From contig CAIQIL010000218.1 in assembly GCA_903871865.1 (NCBI GenBank), positions 1 to 10,355 on the forward strand: a DNA stretch of 10,355 bases. The letters run 5' to 3'. The DNA is from an uncultured Burkholderiales bacterium (GTDB taxonomy: Bacteria; Pseudomonadota; Gammaproteobacteria; Burkholderiales; Burkholderiaceae_C). Shown here one piece after another: positions 6,026 to 10,355 of the stretch (within the stretch, counting starts at the first letter, position 1; each line of letters starts with the position of its first letter). The notes under the pieces are model-generated. The model ran no database searches and was not told the DNA's origin. It saw only the letters and a program-made list of their open reading frames with translations. The position numbers and the translations under genes were made by a program.

Positions 6026-7318
6026 TCACAGGCCTTCACGGCGCTGGATCTCGGCCTCGATGTCCTCCTGGACCTGGCCCCAATGGCGCACGAACTGGCG
6101 TCGGCTCACCTCGAACAAGCCCACCCCGGTGACCAGCAGCAGCAGCGCGCCCACCCAGGCATCGGTGCCGCGGGTGTCCAGCATCACACCGGCGAAGCTC
6201 ATTTGCGGGCCCAGGGCCTCGTTGAGCTTGACGTGGTAGACCATCTCGACGATCACGGCCACGGCGGTCAGCACCGTCAACGCCGTGCCGGCCAAGGCCA
6301 GGTAGGACGTCCACAGCCGGCGCAGCATGCCGTAAGCCGCCACGCGCATGTTCATCATCAGCAAGCTGGCGATGCCGCCTGGGGCGTACATCACCATCAT
6401 CAGGAAGAACAGGCCCAGGTACAGCAACCAGGCCTTGCTCAACTCCGACAACATCACCGAGGCCAGCACCAGCAGCACCGCGCCGATGATGGGGCCGAAG
6501 AAGAACAGCGAGCCGCCCAGGAAGGTGAACAGCAGGTAAGCACCCGAGCGCTGTGCACCGACCACCTCGGCCGTGACGATCTCGAAGTTCACCGCGTACA
6601 AACCACCCGCGATGCCCGCGAAGAAGCCAGCGATCATGAAGGCGAAGTAGCGCACGCGCTGCGTGTCGTAGCCGATGAACTCGACGCGCTCGGGGTTGTC
6701 GCGCACGGCGTTGAGCATGCGGCCCAGCGGCGTTTGCGTGAACGCGAACATCAGCACCGTGCAGACGAAGCAGTACACGGCGATCAGGTAGTACACCTGG
6801 ATCTGCGGGCCGAAGGTGATGCCCAGAAAGGGCGTGCCCACCACGCGGTTGCTCGACACACCGCCTTCACCGCCGAAGAACTCCGGCAGCATCAGCGACA
6901 TCGACCACACCAGCTCGCCCACGCCCAGCGTGATCATGGCGAAGGTGTTGCCCGACTTCTTGGTGCTGACCGCGCCCAGCAGCACGGCCACCAGCAAGCC
7001 GGCCAGGCCACCGACGATGGGGATCAGGGCCACGGGGATGCCCCACTCACCCGCCCCCACCTTGTTGAGCGTGTGGATGGCGGCGAAGGCCCCCAGCCCC
7101 GAATACACCGCATGGCCAAAGGAGAGCATGCCCCCCTGTCCCAGCAGCATGTTGTAGGACAGGCAGACGATGATGGCGATGCCCATCTGCGTGAGCATGG
7201 TCATGGACAGGCTGCTGGTGAACAGCTTGGGCGCGACCAGCAGGACGAGGGCGAACAACGACCACAGGACGAAGCGGCCGACGTTGTAGGGGCGGAAAGA
7301 ATAGGTATTGGCGCTCAT
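6026..7318 (-). CDS. livM: branched-chain amino acid type ABC transporter, permease LivM
   Basis: A 430-residue inner-membrane permease. The core (about 1-320) has the LivM hallmarks: CLSYNMLLGQGGMLSFGHAVYSGLGA, the conserved early loop; TKKSGNTFAMITLGVGEL; and the cytoplasmic coupling stretch TPLGRMLNAVRDNPERVEFIGY that contacts the ATPases, ending with MMVMYAPGGI. After this, residues about 325-430 form an extension with two further hydrophobic segments (near 338-360 and 386-403) and a charged, Gln/Glu-rich cytoplasmic-looking tail ending EIQRREGL. The ATG at 7318 is preferred because GAGGAG is eight bases upstream; a GTG at 7327 would overlap the livH stop. The gap to livH is 5 bp. Family assignment is firm; the role of the extension is unknown. 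Confidence 0.95.
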   Translation of the reverse strand: MSANTYSFRPYNVGRFVLWSLFALVLLVAPKLFTSSLSMTMLTQMGIAIIVCLSYNMLLGQGGMLSFGHAVYSGLGAFAAIHTLNKVGAGEWGIPVALIPIVGGLAGLLVAVLLGAVSTKKSGNTFAMITLGVGELVWSMSLMLPEFFGGEGGVSSNRVVGTPFLGITFGPQIQVYYLIAVYCFVCTVLMFAFTQTPLGRMLNAVRDNPERVEFIGYDTQRVRYFAFMIAGFFAGIAGGLYAVNFEIVTAEVVGAQRSGAYLLFTFLGGSLFFFGPIIGAVLLVLASVMLSELSKAWLLYLGLFFLMMVMYAPGGIASLLMMNMRVAAYGMLRRLWTSYLALAGTALTVLTAVAVIVEMVYHVKLNEALGPQMSFAGVMLDTRGTDAWVGALLLLVTGVGLFEVSRRQFVRHWGQVQEDIEAEIQRREGL

Positions 7319-7323
7319 GGTGC

Positions 7324-8349
7324 TCACTCCTCACGCGTGCCGAGCAGGCCTTTGGGCCTGAAGATCAGGATCAGCACCAGCAGGAGGTACGGCAGGATCG
7401 GCGCCATCTGCGACACCGAGATCTTCAACAGGGGGTAGGCCCAGTGGTCAAAGCTCACGGGCGAACCCAGGCTTTGCATCACGGAGGCGGCGGACACGTC
7501 GATCACCACGGCGAAGGTCTGGATCAGGCCGATCAGCAGCGAGGCCAGGAAAGCACCGGCCAGCGAGCCCATGCCACCGACCACCACCACCACGAAGATG
7601 ATGGCGCCCACCGACGCGGCCATGTTGGGCTCGGTCACGAAGGCATTGCCCCCGATCACACCGGCCAGGCCGGCCAGCGCGCAACCGCCACCGAACACGC
7701 CCATCATGACGCGGGGCACGTTGTGGCCCAGGGCCTGCGTGGTGTCCGGGTGCGTGAGCGCCGCCTGGATGATCAGGCCGATGCGGGTGCGCGTCAGCAG
7801 CAGCCACAGCGAACCCAGCATGAACAGCGCCACCAGGGCCATGAAGCCGCGGTAGATGGGGAACTGCGTGCAGCTGTTGCCGGCGGCCGGACCGCAAATG
7901 GCCGCATCGCCCGCGCCTGCCAGCCAGCTCAGGCCTTGGCCCTTGATGTTGGCCAGGGTGAACAGCGGGCCGCTGAGCGACTCGGGCACGCGGTAGTCCA
8001 CGTTGGCCGGGCCCCAGACCAGGCGCACCACCTCCAGCACCACGTAAGACAGGCCGAAGGTGATCAGCAGCTCTGGCACATGGCCATACACGTGGACTTT
8101 GCGCAGGCAGTAGCGCTCGAAGGCCGCACCCAGCACGCCGACCAGCAGTGGCGCGATGATGAGCGCAGGGAAGAAGCCGAGGGTGCCTGCCAGCGCGTAA
8201 GCGAAGTAGGCACCCATCATGTAGAAGCTGGTGTGCGCGAAATTGAGCACACCCATCATGCTGAAGATCAGGGTCAGGCCCGAGCTCAGCATGAACAGCA
8301 GCAAGCCGTAGCTGATGCCGTTCAAGAAGAAGACGAAAAAGGTTTCCAT
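7324..8349 (-). CDS. livH: branched-chain amino acid type ABC transporter, permease LivH
   Basis: A 341-residue inner-membrane permease beginning METFFVFFLNGISYGLLLFMLSSGLTLIFSMMGVLNFAH, the typical LivH opening. The ATG at 8349 gives this start; the frame stays open 22 codons further up but with no LivH-like sequence. The ribosome binding site is weak (GCGGA close to the ATG). Also seen are ELLITFGLSYVVLEVVRLVWG and the coupling region TRTRIGLIIQAALTHPDTTQALG, then VVVGGMGSLAGAFLASLLIGL and the closing RPKGLLG. Between residues about 133 and 163, where LivH proteins usually have a short loop, there is an insertion with Cys152 and Cys160, probably periplasmic. The protein is longer than the common 290-310 residues because of this. 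It lies 164 bp after the binding-protein gene, with a terminator-like hairpin between. Confidence 0.95.
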   Translation of the reverse strand: METFFVFFLNGISYGLLLFMLSSGLTLIFSMMGVLNFAHTSFYMMGAYFAYALAGTLGFFPALIIAPLLVGVLGAAFERYCLRKVHVYGHVPELLITFGLSYVVLEVVRLVWGPANVDYRVPESLSGPLFTLANIKGQGLSWLAGAGDAAICGPAAGNSCTQFPIYRGFMALVALFMLGSLWLLLTRTRIGLIIQAALTHPDTTQALGHNVPRVMMGVFGGGCALAGLAGVIGGNAFVTEPNMAASVGAIIFVVVVVGGMGSLAGAFLASLLIGLIQTFAVVIDVSAASVMQSLGSPVSFDHWAYPLLKISVSQMAPILPYLLLVLILIFRPKGLLGTREE

Positions 8350-8461
8350 GTCCGCAAGACGTGAGGCGGCCGCAGGGATCACCCGCGTCGCTGGACCTGC
8401 CTCGCACGGCGGCAATCAGGCCCATCGCCCGCCTGCCGTGTGGACAGAGCGGGCATCCGAC

Positions 8462-8505
8462 AAAAAAGCGCAAAGGGCAGGTCAGGCCGAGGCCACCACC
8501 TGCCC
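8462..8505 (-). terminator. intrinsic terminator/attenuator after the binding-protein gene
   Basis: Read on the - strand, GGGCAGGT and ACCTGCCC (positions 8505-8498 and 8482-8475) form a perfect 8-bp stem with a 15-nt loop, followed by TTTGCGCTTTTTTG. The hairpin begins about 9 bp after the binding-protein stop. It lies inside what should be one transport operon, so partial read-through would give more binding protein than permease and ATPase, a common arrangement for ABC importers. The rest of the 164-bp gap (8350-8461) shows no recognisable promoter. Confidence 0.75.
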
Positions 8506-8513
8506 CGCCGTCA

Positions 8514-9749
8514 TCACGACGGACGCTTCATCTGGCACGAAGTGGGCGTGCTGGCCACATAGGCATCGAAGGCCTTGACCGGCACGAAGGTCATGCCCGT
8601 GCCTTCCACGTCGTAACTGTTCTTGGCATCGACCTTGGCCCACTGCGCGATGAACAGCGGCTGCTGCAGCTGGTGGTCGGTCTTGCGCATTTCCACTTCG
8701 CCGTTGAAGCTCTTGAACTTCATGCCTTCCATGACATGCGCCACCTTCACCGGGTCGGTGGACTTGGCCTGGGCCATGCCGTTGGACAGCATCACCAGCG
8801 CGGAGTACGTCGCGGCGGAGTAGAAGTCGTCGTTGAAGCGCTTCTTGAACTCGCCCACCAACTGCGCGTTGACGCCGCCCAGGTTGTAGTGGCCGTAGCC
8901 CACCTGGTAGATGCGGCCTTCTGCGGCCTTGCCCAGGGCAGTGGGCGTGCCGCCGAAGTTGGCGTAGTAGGTGTAGAACTTCGCGGTCAGGCCGGCGTCG
9001 TTGGCGGCCTTCACCAGCAGCGCCAGGTCGGAGCCCCAGTTGCCGGTGATGACGGTGTCGGCGCCCGAAGCCTTGATCTTGGCCACATAGGGCGCGAAGT
9101 CACGCACCTGGGCCAGGGGGTGCAGGTCGTCGCCGACGATCTGCACATCGGGGCGCTTGCGCTTGAGGTTTTCCTTGGCGAACTTCGACACCTGCTGGCC
9201 GTGGGCGTAGTTCTGGTTGATCAGGTAAACCTTCTGGATGTCCTTCTGGTCCTTCATGAACGTGGTCATGGCCTCCATCTTCATGGAGGTGTCGGCGTCC
9301 AGACGGAAGTGCCAGAAGCTGCACTTGCTGTTGGTCAGGTCGGGGTCCACCGCGGCGTAGTTCAGGAAGACGATTTCCTTGCCGGGGTTGCGCTCGTTGT
9401 GCTTGTTGACGGCGTCCACCAGGGCACCGGCAGCGCCCGAACCCAGGCCTTGCACGATGTAGCGCACGCCTTGGTCAGCGGCCGATTTCAGCGCGTTGAG
9501 CGATTCGGCGGGGCTGAGTTTGTTGTCGATGGAGATGATCTCGAACTTCACACCAGCGGGGTTGTTGGCGTTGAGTTTCTCTGCAACGAACTGATAGCTC
9601 TTGAGCTGGTTCTGGCCAACGCTGGCCATCAGGCCGGACAAAGGATCGATCCATGCCACCTTGACGGTCTCGCCCTTTTGGGCCAACGCTGCGCCAGCGG
9701 CCAGAGAACTCATCACCAACACGCTGAGGGCGCGAACGGGAAACTTCAT
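8514..9749 (-). CDS. ABC transporter periplasmic substrate-binding protein, LivJ/LivK-like (type 1 fold)
   Basis: A 411-residue periplasmic binding protein of the branched-chain amino acid / amide / carboxylate class. The ATG at 9749 has AGGAG six bases upstream and starts a classic Sec signal peptide (MKFPVRALSVLVMSSLAAGAALA), likely cleaved before QKGE. The mature protein begins VKVAWIDPLSG, the standard first strand of type 1 binding proteins, then KFEIISIDNKLSPAESL, the GLGSGAAGAL ligand-pocket turn, and KVYLINQNYAHGQQ starting the second lobe. Two Cys occur, Cys143 in NSKCSFWHF and Cys405 in the C-terminal TSCQMKRPS; they might pair in the periplasm. It is first in the transport operon. 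The substrate is uncertain: the LivJ-type GHxCSSS pocket of leucine-binding proteins is not seen, and an acyl-CoA ligase gene lies just upstream, so an aromatic or other carboxylate is as plausible as an amino acid. Confidence 0.93.
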   Translation of the reverse strand: MKFPVRALSVLVMSSLAAGAALAQKGETVKVAWIDPLSGLMASVGQNQLKSYQFVAEKLNANNPAGVKFEIISIDNKLSPAESLNALKSAADQGVRYIVQGLGSGAAGALVDAVNKHNERNPGKEIVFLNYAAVDPDLTNSKCSFWHFRLDADTSMKMEAMTTFMKDQKDIQKVYLINQNYAHGQQVSKFAKENLKRKRPDVQIVGDDLHPLAQVRDFAPYVAKIKASGADTVITGNWGSDLALLVKAANDAGLTAKFYTYYANFGGTPTALGKAAEGRIYQVGYGHYNLGGVNAQLVGEFKKRFNDDFYSAATYSALVMLSNGMAQAKSTDPVKVAHVMEGMKFKSFNGEVEMRKTDHQLQQPLFIAQWAKVDAKNSYDVEGTGMTFVPVKAFDAYVASTPTSCQMKRPS

Positions 9750-9755
9750 TGCTTT

Positions 9756-9761
9756 CTCCTG
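9756..9761 (-). promoter_or_regulatory. strong ribosome binding site of the binding-protein gene
   Basis: CAGGAG on the - strand, followed by AAAGCA and the ATG at 9749. It fixes the start codon of the binding protein at the signal-peptide Met rather than at an upstream in-frame codon near 9788. Confidence 0.8.
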
Positions 9762-9790
9762 AGTAAGGTCGATCAAGTACGACTGCACAC

Positions 9791-9823
9791 AATTTACCCC
9801 CCGTGCTTGCGGGGGCGCGTCAG
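9791..9823 (-). promoter_or_regulatory. possible promoter region of the transport operon, with GC hairpin
   Basis: On the - strand, TAAATT (9796-9791) resembles a -10 box and would start transcription roughly 35 bp before the binding-protein ATG. CTGACG (9823-9818) is the nearest -35-like hexamer but the 21-bp spacing is poor. Between them lies a perfect 6-bp inverted repeat, CCCCCG/CGGGGG (9798-9803 and 9810-9815) with a 6-nt loop, which could be an operator, a leader hairpin or chance. The operon must have a promoter in 9750-9952 because the ligase gene upstream is terminated, but this exact placement is weak. Confidence 0.25.
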
Positions 9824-9952
9824 GGATGTCCCGGGGAAATGCACACCGCAGGAAGCCTCACCAAACGACCCATTGCGTCAGGTCATGACATGCGCTATGC
9901 ACGCACACACGCACGGTCACACGGCAGACAAAATCGCCATGAAGCGCGCATG

Positions 9953-9976
9953 AAAAAGGGGTGCACATGGCACCCC
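9953..9976 (-). terminator. intrinsic terminator of the acyl-CoA ligase gene
   Basis: On the - strand GGGGTGC (9976-9970) pairs perfectly with GCACCCC (9964-9958) around a 5-nt loop (catgt), and TTTTT follows directly (9957-9953). It lies 26 bp after the ligase stop codon and before the transport operon, so the ligase and the importer are probably separate transcription units. Confidence 0.88.
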
Positions 9977-10002
9977 TGGTTCGCGTCAGCCCTGTCTGGA
10001 CA

Positions 10003-10355
10003 TCAAGCCGTCGGCAGCTTGTGGTCCTTGAAGGTCTCGCGCAGCTTGAGCTTGTAGATCTTGCCCGTGGCCGTGTGCGGGATCTCATCGATGAACACGA
10101 CGTCATCCGGCGTCTGCCACGAAGGGATCTTGCCCTTGTAGAAAGCGATCAGCTCTTCCGCCGTGACCTCTGCGCCCGGCTTCTTGACCACGACCATCAG
10201 CGGACGCTCGTCCCACTTCGGGTGGTGGGCCGCGATGGCGGCGGCCTCGTGGACAGCCGGGTGGGCCATCAGCACGTTTTCCAGGTCGATGGAGCTGATC
10301 CACTCGCCACCGGACTTGATCACGTCCTTGGAACGGTCGGTGATCTGCATGTAGC
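10003..10355 (-). CDS. acyl-CoA ligase (AMP-forming), C-terminal part
   Basis: Only the last 117 codons are in the window; the gene starts beyond the right edge. The fragment is the mobile C-terminal domain of the acyl/aryl-CoA synthetase (ANL) superfamily, which activates a carboxylic acid with ATP and transfers it to CoA. It holds the hinge motif A8, [16 protein letters not shown], then [19 protein letters not shown], the [15 protein letters not shown] region, and the catalytic-lysine motif [13 protein letters not shown] with Lys encoded at 10060-10062. SGGEWISS is typical of the medium/long-chain fatty acyl-CoA and methylmercaptopropionyl-CoA (DmdB-like) ligases rather than acetyl-CoA synthetases. 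It ends KDHKLPTA and is followed by a strong intrinsic terminator. Substrate class cannot be fixed from the C-terminus; family membership is secure. Confidence 0.93.
   Translation of the reverse strand, partial: YMQITDRSKDVIKSGGEWISSIDLENVLMAHPAVHEAAAIAAHHPKWDERPLMVVVKKPGAEVTAEELIAFYKGKIPSWQTPDDVVFIDEIPHTATGKIYKLKLRETFKDHKLPTA

Noticed and set aside
5998..6039. GTG at 6039 as start of livG
   Set aside because: It lies inside the end of livM and has no good ribosome binding site, whereas the ATG at 5997 does.
5768..7438. Long open frame (556 codons) on the + strand, opposite livG and livM
   Set aside because: It is antisense to two clear transporter genes, has a His/Gln/Arg-rich composition typical of shadow frames in GC-rich DNA, and shows no domain.
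8361..9953. Long open frame (530 codons) on the + strand, opposite the binding-protein gene
   Set aside because: Antisense to a gene with signal peptide, ribosome binding site and family motifs; composition is that of a shadow frame.

Overview
The window is very GC-rich, coding-dense DNA with strong third-position GC bias. Gene content and protein style (a branched-chain amino acid type ABC cluster next to an acyl-CoA ligase, Burkholderiales-like LivF/LivG sequences) suggest a betaproteobacterium of the order Burkholderiales, probably Comamonadaceae or a close relative. No rRNA, tRNA, CRISPR array or insertion sequence is visible.

Left half (1-4458, + strand): a tightly packed, probably co-transcribed row of small-molecule enzymes. 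It holds the last codons of a VOC/glyoxalase-fold protein, a predicted lipoprotein of unknown function, a DinB-fold metalloprotein, an SRPBCC/AHSA1-like protein, a 615-residue two-domain protein joining a nitronate monooxygenase to a 2-keto-4-pentenoate-hydratase-like domain, and an alpha/beta hydrolase. Gaps are 7-50 bp. A detoxification or catabolic role is plausible, but the substrate cannot be read from sequence.

Right half (4485-10355, - strand): a complete high-affinity branched-chain/carboxylate-type (HAAT) ABC importer in transcription order SBP - LivH - LivM - LivG - LivF, preceded by the 3' end of an acyl-CoA ligase gene. A clear intrinsic terminator closes the ligase gene. A second, also with a T-rich tail, lies between the binding-protein gene and livH and probably lowers permease/ATPase expression relative to the binding protein. 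The two halves converge at 4458/4485, where a T-less hairpin overlaps the livF stop codon.

Three points stand out. First, the nitronate monooxygenase and hydratase are fused in one frame, with a 10-bp perfect inverted repeat exactly at the junction. Second, LivF has Arg for the Walker A Lys and LivG has Ala for the signature Gly; in a LivG-LivF heterodimer both changes fall in the same composite ATP site, suggesting one degenerate and one canonical site. Third, LivM and LivH carry a membrane extension and a Cys-containing loop beyond the usual core.
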